DNA of 44,093 nt from an uncultured Erysipelotrichaceae bacterium (GTDB lineage: Bacteria; Bacillota_I; Bacilli_A; RF39; UBA660): positions 1 to 44,093 of the forward strand of contig CADCIZ010000006.1 of the NCBI GenBank assembly GCA_902801685.1. The letters are read 5' to 3'. A model generated the notes under the pieces. The model worked only from the letters and a program-made list of their open reading frames with translations. It was not told the DNA's origin and ran no database searches. This document shows, in pieces, positions 16,522 to 25,030 of this stretch (positions are counted from its first letter, which is position 1; the number at the start of each line of letters is the position of its first letter). The position numbers and the translations under genes are program-made.

Positions 16522-16947
16522 ATGTATAATATAATAGATAATTTAGAAGGAATAAAGAAAAAAATATATTTTATGTTTGTTAGAGAAGAGATTACTTTTG
16601 ATGATATAGATAATTTATATAATTCCAATATTGATGATTTACTTAAAAAGATTGATTCACATAAAGATAAGTTGCTATTAAGTATTTATATTAATCCTTA
16701 TTTATTATGTAATGATTACTTAGTAAGAATAGATGGATTTAATGTAGATATAATATCTAGGTTACTTATCAAAAGATATAATGAAGAAGTATATGAGTAT
16801 AATGTTAGATTAATAAATGGAGATTTAACTTATATGGAATATTGCAATAATATTAGGATGTTAAATAACTTATATTTTACTTCAACTATGATAGGAAGTA
16901 GAATAAGTATAATGAATGAAGATAAAATAATTCAGAAAGTAAAATAA
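16522..16947 (+). CDS. Protein of unknown function
   Basis: I do not recognise this 141-residue, Asn/Asp/Tyr-rich protein. It appears helical, with no signal peptide or membrane helix and no catalytic motif. It follows the broken lipoprotein gene by two bases and probably shares its promoter. The possible ribosome binding site overlaps the end of the upstream frame (AAGGAAATAATT before the ATG). Confidence 0.55.
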   Translation: MYNIIDNLEGIKKKIYFMFVREEITFDDIDNLYNSNIDDLLKKIDSHKDKLLLSIYINPYLLCNDYLVRIDGFNVDIISRLLIKRYNEEVYEYNVRLINGDLTYMEYCNNIRMLNNLYFTSTMIGSRISIMNEDKIIQKVK

Positions 16948-16951
16948 GTAG

Positions 16952-16980
16952 TTGAAATAAATAAGTATTTATGTTAAAAT
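16952..16980 (+). promoter_or_regulatory. Promoter of the T-box-pheST unit
   Basis: TTGAAA (16952-16957) and TAAAAT (16975-16980) are 17 bases apart, directly before the T-box leader. Confidence 0.6.
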
Positions 16981-17200
16981 CAATTCGAAGCAAGAAAAGG
17001 CTATGATGAAAAAGTAGTAGTAAAAGTAGTGTTTAAAGAGAGTTATCGGGTGGTGGGAAGATAATAAATAACCTTTTATGAATTCAGTTTCTAGCTGTTA
17101 AAAACGTATTGACGCGTTAAGTCTAAGAGTGCATAATCATATTATGAAATAGGGTGGTACCACGGGTAATCTCGTCCCTATAATTAATATGATTTTTTAT
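16981..17200 (+). ncRNA. T-box riboswitch controlling pheST
   Basis: The leader has the classic parts: an ATGATGAAAAAGTAGTA segment of Stem I (17002-17018), AGAGAG (17037-17042), the GGGTGGTG stem, and the T-box sequence TGGTACCACG (17155-17164), which binds the uncharged tRNA end. A long terminator pairs AATCATATTA (17135-17144) with TAATATGATT (17185-17194), with nested TAGGG/CCCTA, followed by T-rich sequence. Uncharged tRNA-Phe should favour the antiterminator and turn on pheST. I could not place the specifier triplet with certainty; TTT at 17032-17034 and TTC at 16984-16986 are candidates. Confidence 0.93.
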
Positions 17201-17217
17201 TTTTTAAGGAGGATTTT

Positions 17218-18258
17218 ATGAACGAAGAAAAAGTAGAAAGTATTATAAGTGAGATTAATACAAAGTTTGAAAATGTTAAAGAAATAAATGAACTACAATT
17301 ATTAAAAAGTGAATACTTAGGTAAAAAAGGTATAATTACTGAGATGCAATCTGGTATAAAAGAGGCTGCAGATAAAAAAAGTTATGGGATGATGGTTAAT
17401 AAAGTTAGAACAACATTTAATGATTTATATGAAGAAAAGTTAAAAGAATTAAATGAATTAGAACTAAATAGAAAACTAGAAAGTGAAAAAATAGATATAA
17501 CTTTACCTGCTACAAAGATTAGACAAGGTAGTCCTAATATATTAGAAAAAGTTGTAGAAGATATGGAAAGTCTATTTATGAGCATGGGATATGATGTTGT
17601 AGAAGGGCCAGAAATAGAAGAAGATTTATATAATTTTGAATTATTAAATTTACCTAAAGGGCATCCTGCAAGAGATTCACAAGATACATTCTATTTAGAA
17701 GGAGATAAGATATTACTTCGTAGTCATACATCTCCAGTTCAAGCAAGAACCATGTTAAAAGGAAAAGGTGAGACACCAATTAGAATAGTCTGTCCAGGTA
17801 AGACATATAGACGTGATGATGATGATGCAACACATTCACATAACTTTATGCAAATAGAAGGTTTATTAATAGATAAAAAAGCCACACTTGCAGATTTAAA
17901 AGGAACATTTGATGTTGTTGCGAAACATTTATTTGGTGATGACTGTAAAACAAGATTTAGACCAAGCTATTATCCATTTACAGAGCCTTCAGTAGAAACA
18001 GATATATCTTGCTTTAAATGTAAAGGTGAAGGTTGTCCAATATGTAAGAATACTGGTTGGATTACAATAAGTGGTGCGGGAGTAGTTCATCCTAATGTTT
18101 TAAAAATGTGTGGATATGACCCAGAAGTTTGGCATGGATTTGCTTTTGGTTTTGGACTTGAGAGAATTGCTATGTTAAAATATGGTATTAATGATATTCG
18201 TACATTCTATAATACCGATTTAAGAGAAATAAAAGCATTTGATAGAAGGGAGGATTAA
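17218..18258 (+). CDS. pheS: Phenylalanyl-tRNA synthetase alpha subunit
   Basis: The 346-residue catalytic subunit forms an alpha2-beta2 enzyme with PheT. An N-terminal coiled coil (about 1-85) for tRNA contact is followed by the class II core: R-S-H-T-S-P-V-Q-A-R, F-R-P-S-Y-Y-P-F-T-E-P-S and G-F-G-L-E-R-I-A-M. A four-Cys knuckle (Cys265, 268, 273, 276) interrupts the core; such a zinc-type insertion is known in many Bacillota PheS. AAGGAGG precedes the ATG, and the T-box lies just upstream. Confidence 0.98.
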   Translation: MNEEKVESIISEINTKFENVKEINELQLLKSEYLGKKGIITEMQSGIKEAADKKSYGMMVNKVRTTFNDLYEEKLKELNELELNRKLESEKIDITLPATKIRQGSPNILEKVVEDMESLFMSMGYDVVEGPEIEEDLYNFELLNLPKGHPARDSQDTFYLEGDKILLRSHTSPVQARTMLKGKGETPIRIVCPGKTYRRDDDDATHSHNFMQIEGLLIDKKATLADLKGTFDVVAKHLFGDDCKTRFRPSYYPFTEPSVETDISCFKCKGEGCPICKNTGWITISGAGVVHPNVLKMCGYDPEVWHGFAFGFGLERIAMLKYGINDIRTFYNTDLREIKAFDRRED

Positions 18259-18259
18259 C

Positions 18260-20635
18260 ATGATTAATTTAAATTGGGCTGGAGAATATGTTGATATTAA
18301 AGATGAAAATATCGATGAATTAACCGATAAAATTACTAAGTTTGGTGTTAATATTGAAAGAGTAATAAAAAACAATATTAATAACTTAGTAGTTGGAGAA
18401 ATTAAAGAAGTAGAAAAGCATCCAGATAGTGATCATTTAAATATATGCCAAGTAGATATTGGTACTAAAGTTACGCAAATAGTATGTGGAGCATCTAATG
18501 TAAGAGTAGGTTTAAAAGTAATAGTAGCGTTACCAGGAGCAGTTTTACCAGGAGAATTTGAAATTAAGAAAAGTAAAATTAGAGGCGTTGAATCTAATGG
18601 TATGATATGTGCATTATTTGAATTAGGTTTAGAAGAAAAAACAGAAGAAAATTATAACAAAGGTATTACTGAGTTAGATAGTAGTGCCAAGGTTGGAATT
18701 GATGCATTAAAATACTTAGGACTAGATGATACTATACTTGAGTTAGATATTCATAAACATCATAATAATGATTGTTATTATCACATAGGTTTTGCTTATA
18801 TAATTGCAGCTATTATAAATAAGAAAGTAAAACTTCCTAGTGTTAAAATTAATGAAATAGATGATGATATTAATAATCACTTTAGTTTAAGTGTAGATAC
18901 TACTAAGTGTCCATTCTATACTGCTAGAGTGGTTAAAGATGTAAAAGTAGGACCATCACCAGAGTTTATTAAGAAAAGATTAGAAAGTGTAGGTATGCGT
19001 TCTATTAATAACGTTGTTGATATATCTAATTATGTAATGTTAGAATATGGACAACCACTTCATTTCTTTGATAAGAATAAACTTGGAGATAAAATAGTAG
19101 TTCGTAATGCTAAAGATAAAGAAGAGTTGGTTACACTCGATGGTAATACTAGAATACTTAATAAAGAAGATATAGTTATTACTGATTCAAAAAAAGTAGT
19201 ATGTATTGCTGGAGTAATGGGTGGAGAAAATACTGAAATAGATGAAAATACTACTGATATCTTAATAGAAAGTGCGATATTTGATGCAATAAGTATTCGT
19301 AATACTTCATCTAGATTAGATTTAAGAAGTGAAGCATCTATTCGTTATGGAAAAGGCTTAAACTATGAATATACTCTTGCTGCAGTAGATAGAGCATGTT
19401 ATTTACTTCAAGAATATGCAGGTGGTAAAGTATTAAAAGGTATAGTAAAACACGATACTTTAGATAAAAATGAAAAAGTAGTTAAGGTATCAGCAAAAGA
19501 AATAAATGATATTATTGGTATTAATATTTCTGATGAGGATATGAAAGTAGAATTAAATAGATTAGACTTTGACTATAAATACAAAGATGGAGTATTTACT
19601 ATAACTATTCCAAATAGAAGATTAGATATTGAATGTAATACTGCAGATATAGCAGAAGAAATTGGTTGTTTATATGGATATCATAACCTAGTTGGCACAC
19701 TACCTATTCAAACTCAAAAGAAAGGTGAATATAAAGGAAATATTGGTTATAGAAAGAGTATTTCTAAAAGACTTAGATCTTTAGGTTTAGATGAGGTAAA
19801 AAACTATACTTTAGTATCTAGTGAGATGGCAGATATGTTTAAGTATGAAGATAAAAAACAAATTATTCTTCCAAATCCTATGAGTATGGATAAGAGTGTT
19901 ATTAGAACTTCTTTAATTCCATCGCTATTAAATACATATTTATATAATAAAAAAAGACATGTATTAGATATTAATATTTATGAAATAGCTAATACTTATT
20001 ATGATGAATATGTAGAAGATACTAAGATTGCGATACTTATGAGTGGGAATTATGTTACTAATAGTTGGTCTAACAGTAACATTAAAGTAGATTTCTACTG
20101 TATAAAAGGGGTATTAGAAAACTTACTTGACTATTTAGGATTAAAGAATAGATACACTTATGAGGTAGAAAAAATAACTGATATGCACCCAGGAATATGC
20201 GCGAAAGTATTATTAGATAAAGAAGAAGTAGGTATAATAGGTAGAGTACATCCTAAAGTAAGTAATGATGAAATATATGTAATAGAATTATCTATGACTA
20301 AGTTATGCAGTAAGAAAGTAAAACCAATTAAGTTTAAAGAATCATCTAAATATCCAAGTATTACTAAAGATTTAGCATTCATAGTTAATAAAGATATAAC
20401 TAGTTTAGAAGTTGAGAAACTAATTAAAAAATCAGGTGGAAGATTATTGGATAGTATTGAAGTATTTGATCTATATACAGGTGACAATATAGGTAGTGAT
20501 AAAAAATCTATTGCTTATTCATTAACGTTTATTGATGATACTCGTACATTAAGTGAAGAAGAAGTTATGCAGTGTTTTAATAATATAATTAAGACTGTAG
20601 AAAGTAAGATGGATGCAAAACTAAGAGATAAATAA
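18260..20635 (+). CDS. pheT: Phenylalanyl-tRNA synthetase beta subunit
   Basis: This 791-residue subunit carries editing and tRNA recognition. Domains follow the usual order: an EMAP-type tRNA-binding domain (about 40-150, with H-P-D-S-D-H-L-N), B3/B4 editing, B5 with the metal-contacting residues, a catalytic-like domain, and the ferredoxin-fold anticodon domain at the C-terminus (K-Y-P-S-I-T-K-D-L-A-F onward). I chose the ATG at 18260 because GGGAGG (18248-18253) precedes it; an upstream in-frame start at 18239 would overlap pheS without a ribosome binding site. Only one base separates it from pheS. Confidence 0.98.
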   Translation: MINLNWAGEYVDIKDENIDELTDKITKFGVNIERVIKNNINNLVVGEIKEVEKHPDSDHLNICQVDIGTKVTQIVCGASNVRVGLKVIVALPGAVLPGEFEIKKSKIRGVESNGMICALFELGLEEKTEENYNKGITELDSSAKVGIDALKYLGLDDTILELDIHKHHNNDCYYHIGFAYIIAAIINKKVKLPSVKINEIDDDINNHFSLSVDTTKCPFYTARVVKDVKVGPSPEFIKKRLESVGMRSINNVVDISNYVMLEYGQPLHFFDKNKLGDKIVVRNAKDKEELVTLDGNTRILNKEDIVITDSKKVVCIAGVMGGENTEIDENTTDILIESAIFDAISIRNTSSRLDLRSEASIRYGKGLNYEYTLAAVDRACYLLQEYAGGKVLKGIVKHDTLDKNEKVVKVSAKEINDIIGINISDEDMKVELNRLDFDYKYKDGVFTITIPNRRLDIECNTADIAEEIGCLYGYHNLVGTLPIQTQKKGEYKGNIGYRKSISKRLRSLGLDEVKNYTLVSSEMADMFKYEDKKQIILPNPMSMDKSVIRTSLIPSLLNTYLYNKKRHVLDINIYEIANTYYDEYVEDTKIAILMSGNYVTNSWSNSNIKVDFYCIKGVLENLLDYLGLKNRYTYEVEKITDMHPGICAKVLLDKEEVGIIGRVHPKVSNDEIYVIELSMTKLCSKKVKPIKFKESSKYPSITKDLAFIVNKDITSLEVEKLIKKSGGRLLDSIEVFDLYTGDNIGSDKKSIAYSLTFIDDTRTLSEEEVMQCFNNIIKTVESKMDAKLRDK

Positions 20636-20639
20636 AACC

Positions 20640-20667
20640 CTATTCATTAATTTGAATAGAGTTTTTT
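20640..20667 (+). terminator. Terminator of pheST, overlapping the convergent gene's end
   Basis: CTATTCA (20640-20646) pairs with TGAATAG (20653-20659), followed by AG and six T. The hairpin lies within the final codons of the convergent radical SAM gene. Confidence 0.85.
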
Positions 20668-21578
20668 CTAATACCTTGATAAGTATTTCTTCTTTTTAAT
20701 TCTTTATCAATACCATTTAAAACATCAATTTTATTAAGTATCCAATTAGGTTCTACTAATGCTTCTTTAATAGGATCTCCAGTAAGTCTATGAATGACAA
20801 TAGAATCATTAAGTAATTCTATTTGGTCACATACTATATCAATATATTCATCACGAGTAAGTATTTTAAATGGTTTATCTTGATACATCTTATATAGTTT
20901 AGTACCTTTAACAATAGATAACATATGTATCTTAATACCTTGAATATCCAGTGTATTTAAATGCCTTATAGTTTTTAACATCATATCTTTACTCTCATAT
21001 GGAAGACCATTAATAATATGAACAACAACATCAATATTATTATCCCTAAGTCTTTTTACCATGTTATCAAAACATTCTAAACTATGACATCTATTAATTA
21101 TTTTAGCAGTATCCTCATGAATAGTTTGTAGGCCTAACTCAATAGTTAAATAAGTTCTTTTATTAAGTTCACATAAGTAATCAAATACATCATCACTAAT
21201 AGAATCAGCCCTAGTTGCGATAGATAAACCAACTACATTATCCTGTCTTAGTATTAATTCATATCTTTTCTTTAAATTATCAACTGTATCATAAGTATTA
21301 GTATTAGCCTGAAAATAGCCAATAAGATTACTATTAGGCCATTTATTAAGCATAATTTCTTTTCTTTCATAGAATTGTTCTAGTAGGGATACTTTCTTTT
21401 TAAAATCACTACTACCATTTAGGCAATATATACATCCACCAACACCCTTAGTACCATCTATATTAGGACACGTAAAATTAGCATCTAAATTAATTTTACA
21501 AACCTTACATCCAAATCTATTTTTATAATAATAATCTAAAGTATAATATCTCTTGTTTGTATTAGAATACTTAAACAT
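20640..21578 (-). CDS. Radical SAM protein, YhcC/YtqA type (TIGR01212)
   Basis: The 312-residue protein has the N-terminal cluster motif of this family: C-K-I-N-L-D-A-N-F-T-C-P-N and then G-G-C-I-Y-C, where the spacing of the Cys residues differs from the standard CxxxCxxC. Downstream are Q-A-N-T-N-T-Y, the S-I-A-T-R-A-D-S strand, L-T-I-E-L-G-L-Q-T and V-H-I-I-N-G-L-P. Such proteins bind a 4Fe-4S cluster and S-adenosylmethionine; the substrate of this family is not established to my knowledge, though tRNA modification has been suggested. AGGTGG precedes the ATG. It is convergent with pheT. Confidence 0.9.
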   Translation of the reverse strand: MFKYSNTNKRYYTLDYYYKNRFGCKVCKINLDANFTCPNIDGTKGVGGCIYCLNGSSDFKKKVSLLEQFYERKEIMLNKWPNSNLIGYFQANTNTYDTVDNLKKRYELILRQDNVVGLSIATRADSISDDVFDYLCELNKRTYLTIELGLQTIHEDTAKIINRCHSLECFDNMVKRLRDNNIDVVVHIINGLPYESKDMMLKTIRHLNTLDIQGIKIHMLSIVKGTKLYKMYQDKPFKILTRDEYIDIVCDQIELLNDSIVIHRLTGDPIKEALVEPNWILNKIDVLNGIDKELKRRNTYQGIRKNSIQINE

Positions 21579-21699
21579 AACACCACCTAGATATATTCTA
21601 TACTATTTCCATACTTTTTTCAAAAATAAATAAGATAAGAATATGTTTTGTATCCTAATTATTAGCAAAATAAATGCATTTTGTAGGATAATTCTGAGT

Positions 21700-21725
21700 T
21701 TTACTGCAGTACGTTCTGCAGTAAA
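21700..21725. repeat. 10-bp inverted repeat in the intergenic region
   Basis: TTTACTGCAG (21700-21709) and CTGCAGTAAA (21716-21725) are exact reverse complements around six bases. A partial third unit, TTCTGTAGTAAA, follows. No T run follows. It lies in the 21579-21890 gap with the 11-bp tandem repeats; function unknown. Confidence 0.8.
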
Positions 21726-21767
21726 TTCTGTAGTAAATATGAATAATATTCTTCGAAAATAAAAAAA

Positions 21768-21820
21768 CGGATAAAAAACGGATAAAAAACGGATAAAAAA
21801 CGGATAAAACCGGAATAAAG
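21768..21820. repeat. Tandem 11-bp repeat, four units plus a variant
   Basis: The unit CGGATAAAAAA starts at 21768, 21779, 21790 and 21801 (the last unit is shortened), followed by a variant CGGAATAAAG at 21811. It is too short and lacks spacers for CRISPR. The spacing of 11 bp is one helical turn, as in some protein-binding arrays. It lies downstream of the decayed toxin gene. Confidence 0.85.
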
Positions 21821-21890
21821 TTACTTTTTGAAAAGTAAAAAAATAGATGTGATAAAAAAAGTGTCTTAATCACATTTTTAGAATAAATTA

Positions 21891-21971
21891 CTATGAGTTT
21901 CCATTAATATTATTTCTTTTGATAGTTTTTTCTCATTTAAACGTAGTTGTTAAGATAATATCATATTTCAT
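21891..21971 (-). pseudogene. Remnant of a YafQ/RelE-type toxin gene
   Basis: Directly after the antitoxin remnant, with the TAATG overlap typical of toxin-antitoxin pairs, the minus strand reads M-K-Y-D-I-I-L-T-T-T-F-K, then TGA, then E-K-T-I-K-R-N-N-I-N before another stop. The start matches the first strand of YafQ/RelE mRNA interferases. The rest of the roughly 90-residue toxin is gone. This is a reading of a short remnant, so the family call is moderate. Confidence 0.55.
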
Positions 21972-22256
21972 TAATCTAAATCCTCAATTGCTTCTTTAAA
22001 AGATTTATATTTTTTAGCTTTGATTGTACCATTCTCGATTTTTTTCTACTTCTTCCATTGCACTTATTAATCTTGCATTAGGTACTTCTAATGATGGAAC
22101 AAAAGGAATACTTTGTTCTCTTACACTTTGAGTTAAAAACATATTTAAAGCAACACTTGTGTTCATACCTAATTTTTTAAATAATTCATCAGCTTGTTTT
22201 TTTAAACTTTTATCAACTCTAAAGCTCATATTTATAGTATTTGATATCTTATCCAT
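21971..22256 (-). pseudogene. RelB/DinJ-family antitoxin gene with a C-terminal frameshift
   Basis: The open part (80 residues, 22014-22256) is a RelB/DinJ antitoxin: I-N-M-S-F-R-V-D-K-S-L-K-K-Q-A-D-E-L-F-K-K-L-G-M-N-T-S-V-A-L-N-M-F-L, a ribbon-helix-helix domain that binds its own operator. After W-Y-N-Q-S a TAA ends the frame. A one-base shift at about 22018-22024 continues into A-K-K-Y-K-S-F-K-E-A-I-E-D-L-D and a stop at 21971-21973, the usual toxin-binding tail. The antitoxin may still bind DNA but has lost its tail. The toxin next to it is broken. Confidence 0.7.
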
Positions 22257-22322
22257 ATTATCATCTTCAATCCAACTATATTTTAGCTCACTTCTATTTA
22301 TAAATCAATATATTTTCAATAT

Positions 22323-22341
22323 CTTGTCAATATATGACAAG
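22323..22341. promoter_or_regulatory. Inverted repeat upstream of the antitoxin, possible operator
   Basis: CTTGTCA (22323-22329) and TGACAAG (22335-22341) are reverse complements around ATATA. The left arm contains a minus-strand TTGACA (22330-22325), so it may overlap the antitoxin promoter, as expected for an autoregulated ribbon-helix-helix operator. I did not find a -10 box at good spacing. The remaining gap to 22491 shows nothing else except a small GGAAT/ATTCC repeat near 22472. Confidence 0.4.
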
Positions 22342-22491
22342 ACTTGTTATTTAACAGCAAATAATAAGATTCAAAATTATACTTCATAATACAAAATATT
22401 TCTTATAATTAGTGGACTAGAATTTTTGAAATTAGTATAGTATATTATTAATGGTTAATATATACAAAATTGGAATTCAATTCCGAAAATG

Positions 22492-22520
22492 TTGACACAT
22501 TAAACTAAATATGATACTAT
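22492..22520 (+). promoter_or_regulatory. Promoter of the DUF4143 ATPase gene
   Basis: TTGACA (22492-22497) and TACTAT (22515-22520) are 17 bases apart. TAGGTGATG lies before the ATG at 22540. Confidence 0.55.
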
Positions 22521-22539
22521 TGTTTTAGGTGATGATAAA

Positions 22540-23799
22540 ATGAAATACATTTCAAGAACTATAGAAGAAAAAATAATTTCTATGATTGATAAGTATCAGG
22601 TTATTATGATAACAGGACCAAGACAAGTAGGTAAAAGTACTTTATTAAACTATATTTCTAGAAAACTAGATAGAAATATCAATAAAGTAACTTTAGATGA
22701 TTTAATGCTTAGAAATCAAGCACAGGATGATCCGGAATTATTCTTAAGAACACATGAGACACCTTTAATAATTGATGAGTTTCAGCGTGCACCAGAGCTA
22801 CTTTCATATATTAAAATGATTGTTGATAATGATAATGAAAAAATTATTTTTGGTGAAAAAGATAAAATTGAAACTTTATACTTTTTAACTGGTAGTCAAA
22901 TATTTGAAACAATGGAAGAAATATCAGAATCTCTTGCCGGTAGAGTTGGTATACTTGATTTATATGGTTTATCAGAAAGAGAAATTGAAAAAAAAGAAAG
23001 CGAGTTATTTATACCTAATATTGATGATATAAAAAATAGGCAAAGAACTGAATACAAATCAACAATTAGTTTATATAAAAAAATACATAAAGGTTCTTAT
23101 CCAGAATTATATACAATTGATAAAGATATAGAACAATACTATAGTGATTATTTTAGAACCTTTATTGAAAAGGATATAAGAAAATTAATAAATATTAAAG
23201 ATGAAAATAAATTTATTAAATTTGTATCTTCTTTAGCTGCTAGAACTGGTCAGGAATTTATTGCTACACAAGTTGCATCTGAAGTTGGAATAGATGATAA
23301 AACTGCAACTTGCTGGTTATCAATATTAAAAAATACTGGTATTATTTATTTATTACAACCATATGTGAATAATACTGTTGGAAGAGCAGTAAAAAGAGAA
23401 AAAATATATTTTACAGATACAGGACTTGCTTGTTATTTAGCTGGATACGTTGATTATATTACTTTAGAAAAAAGTGCATATAGTGGTCCAATATTTGAAA
23501 CCTATGTTGTTAGTGAGATAATAAAATCTTTTGTAAATAGTGGAAAAGATGCAAGAAAGCATTTATATTATTATAGAGATAATAATCAAAAAGAAATAGA
23601 TTTACTTATTAACTATAATAATACTATTTATCCAATAGAAATTAAAAAAAGTGCTAATCCAGGAAAAGATGCTATTAAAAATTTTGATGTTGTAAATAGC
23701 TTTGAAACAGAAAAAGGTAATGGAATTGTATTATGCATGACAAAAAATATAGTTGCATATGATGAAAATAATTATATGGTACCTATAGAATATATTTAA
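22540..23799 (+). CDS. AAA ATPase with DUF4143 C-terminal domain
   Basis: The 419-residue protein belongs to the AAA_14/DUF4143 family. The N-terminal ATPase has the Walker A motif G-P-R-Q-V-G-K-S-T (residues 26-34), Walker B L-I-I-D-E-F-Q-R-A near 85, and the sensor-like L-T-G-S-Q near 125, followed by S-E-S-L-A-G-R-V-G. The C-terminal DUF4143 part ends in a PD-(D/E)XK-like segment (E-I-D-L-L-I, then Y-P-I-E-I-K-K-S) that may be nuclease-like. The cellular role of the family is not established. It is common in accessory regions; here it lies beside a decayed toxin-antitoxin pair. Confidence 0.9.
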   Translation: MKYISRTIEEKIISMIDKYQVIMITGPRQVGKSTLLNYISRKLDRNINKVTLDDLMLRNQAQDDPELFLRTHETPLIIDEFQRAPELLSYIKMIVDNDNEKIIFGEKDKIETLYFLTGSQIFETMEEISESLAGRVGILDLYGLSEREIEKKESELFIPNIDDIKNRQRTEYKSTISLYKKIHKGSYPELYTIDKDIEQYYSDYFRTFIEKDIRKLINIKDENKFIKFVSSLAARTGQEFIATQVASEVGIDDKTATCWLSILKNTGIIYLLQPYVNNTVGRAVKREKIYFTDTGLACYLAGYVDYITLEKSAYSGPIFETYVVSEIIKSFVNSGKDARKHLYYYRDNNQKEIDLLINYNNTIYPIEIKKSANPGKDAIKNFDVVNSFETEKGNGIVLCMTKNIVAYDENNYMVPIEYI

Positions 23800-23904
23800 T
23801 TGATTATTAAATAATAAAGTTCTTTGAAAAATAGAAAAGTTTATATAAATTTTAACAAATTTACAAAAAGGTCTTGCAATATATATATATAGTATACTTA
23901 TATC

Positions 23905-23928
23905 ATAAGGTAAGCAAAGATACCTTAT
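23905..23928 (+). promoter_or_regulatory. Hairpin in the leader of the prepilin gene
   Basis: ATAAGGTA (23905-23912) pairs perfectly with TACCTTAT (23921-23928), loop AGCAAAGA. It lies between a TATACT box (23893-23898) and the GATAGGAG ribosome binding site. It could be an operator or a 5' mRNA stabiliser. The -35 for TATACT is unclear. Confidence 0.45.
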
Positions 23929-23949
23929 TAGATAGGAGAGATTATATAT

Positions 23950-24957
23950 ATGGTAAAGTTAAGAAAGCAAGGTTTCACTTTAATTGAATTGATTGCAGTA
24001 TTAGTTATTATGGCTATACTTGCACTCATTGTTACACCTTTAGTAATGAATATTATTAGAAAGGCTCGTATTGCAGCAGACAAAAGAAGTATCGATGCAT
24101 ATGGGCGTTCTATTGAACTAGCAATAGCAGGATATTTACTAGATACAGGAACATTTCCATCATCAGTAGATCAACTGAATATTGAGTATAGTGGAAATGA
24201 AGTAGTATGTGAAAAAACACAATTAAATTCAGATAGTTCAGTATATTTAGCAGGTTGTAAAGTAAAAAATAGAGCAGTAGAAGGCTATACATATGGAACA
24301 GAAAATATTGGGAAATATAAATCTTATAAAGTCGGAGATATTATACAGTATAAAGGAATTTCTTTCTATGTAATTGAAGATAGTGATTCAAATAGTGATT
24401 CGATAAAACTTCTAAAAGCAGAACCATTAAGTGTTGAAGAAGTTAATCAATATGGTGGAGTAGGGACTGAGAATAATCATGTAAATATGTATGCTACTCC
24501 TAATTCATCAGATGCATATTATCAACAAGCCAATAATATTAATGGTTATGGAGGCATGGCATATTATTCAAGCGAAACATGTAATAGAGGAACGATGGGT
24601 GGATGCAAAAACAACTATGAGTATAGCGAAATTAAATATGTAATAGATTCTTGGGTCAATGCAAAATTTAATAATGGATCAATAAAAAATGCTAGATTAA
24701 TAACAATAAATGATTATAAATTATTATGTGTAGAAGTTTCTTATTTAGATAATTCCGGTGATGAGCAGATAAAACTTGAGCCTCAATATGATTGGTTATA
24801 TAATAATAATTACGAATATTGGACTATGACGGAGAAAGGCGATTCAATGGGTTATGTCCTATCTGTGCGTAATGATGGCTCAATTTTTGATGGAAGTACT
24901 ATATCAAGTGATGTAGTTGTTCGTCCTGTTGTAGAACTATACAAATCTGCACTCTAA
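23950..24957 (+). CDS. Prepilin-like secreted protein
   Basis: The N-terminus has a type IV prepilin signal: basic K-L-R-K-Q-G, then F-T-L-I-E-L-I-A-V-L-V-I-M-A-I-L-A-L-I, cut after the Gly by a prepilin peptidase with Phe as the new N-terminus and Glu at position 5. The pilin helix extends to about 65. A long extracellular part of 335-residue total length follows, beginning near 125 with Y-K-V-G-D-I-I-Q-Y-K-G and ending in V-V-V-R-P-V-V-E-L-Y-K-S, a domain found in surface proteins of gut Bacillota whose function I cannot name. It is larger than a normal major pilin. No pilus assembly genes are in the window. Confidence 0.85.
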   Translation: MVKLRKQGFTLIELIAVLVIMAILALIVTPLVMNIIRKARIAADKRSIDAYGRSIELAIAGYLLDTGTFPSSVDQLNIEYSGNEVVCEKTQLNSDSSVYLAGCKVKNRAVEGYTYGTENIGKYKSYKVGDIIQYKGISFYVIEDSDSNSDSIKLLKAEPLSVEEVNQYGGVGTENNHVNMYATPNSSDAYYQQANNINGYGGMAYYSSETCNRGTMGGCKNNYEYSEIKYVIDSWVNAKFNNGSIKNARLITINDYKLLCVEVSYLDNSGDEQIKLEPQYDWLYNNNYEYWTMTEKGDSMGYVLSVRNDGSIFDGSTISSDVVVRPVVELYKSAL

Positions 24958-24987
24958 TAAATAAACAATTAAAAATGAATTTTTCTT

Positions 24988-25017
24988 AATATTCAGAGTA
25001 TTCTGAATATTTTTTTG
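24988..25017 (+). terminator. Intrinsic terminator of the prepilin gene
   Basis: AATATTCAGA (24988-24997) pairs with TCTGAATATT (25002-25011), loop GTAT, followed by a T run to 25017. Confidence 0.93.
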
Positions 25018-25030
25018 GGAGGTAGATAAT

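Noticed and set aside
21768-21820. CRISPR-like array
   Set aside because: Units are 11 bp and contiguous, with no spacers and no cas genes in the window.
21655-21873. 72-codon minus-strand open frame across the 11-bp repeats
   Set aside because: It is Phe/Tyr-rich low-complexity translation of AT-rich repeats, without a ribosome binding site or family resemblance.
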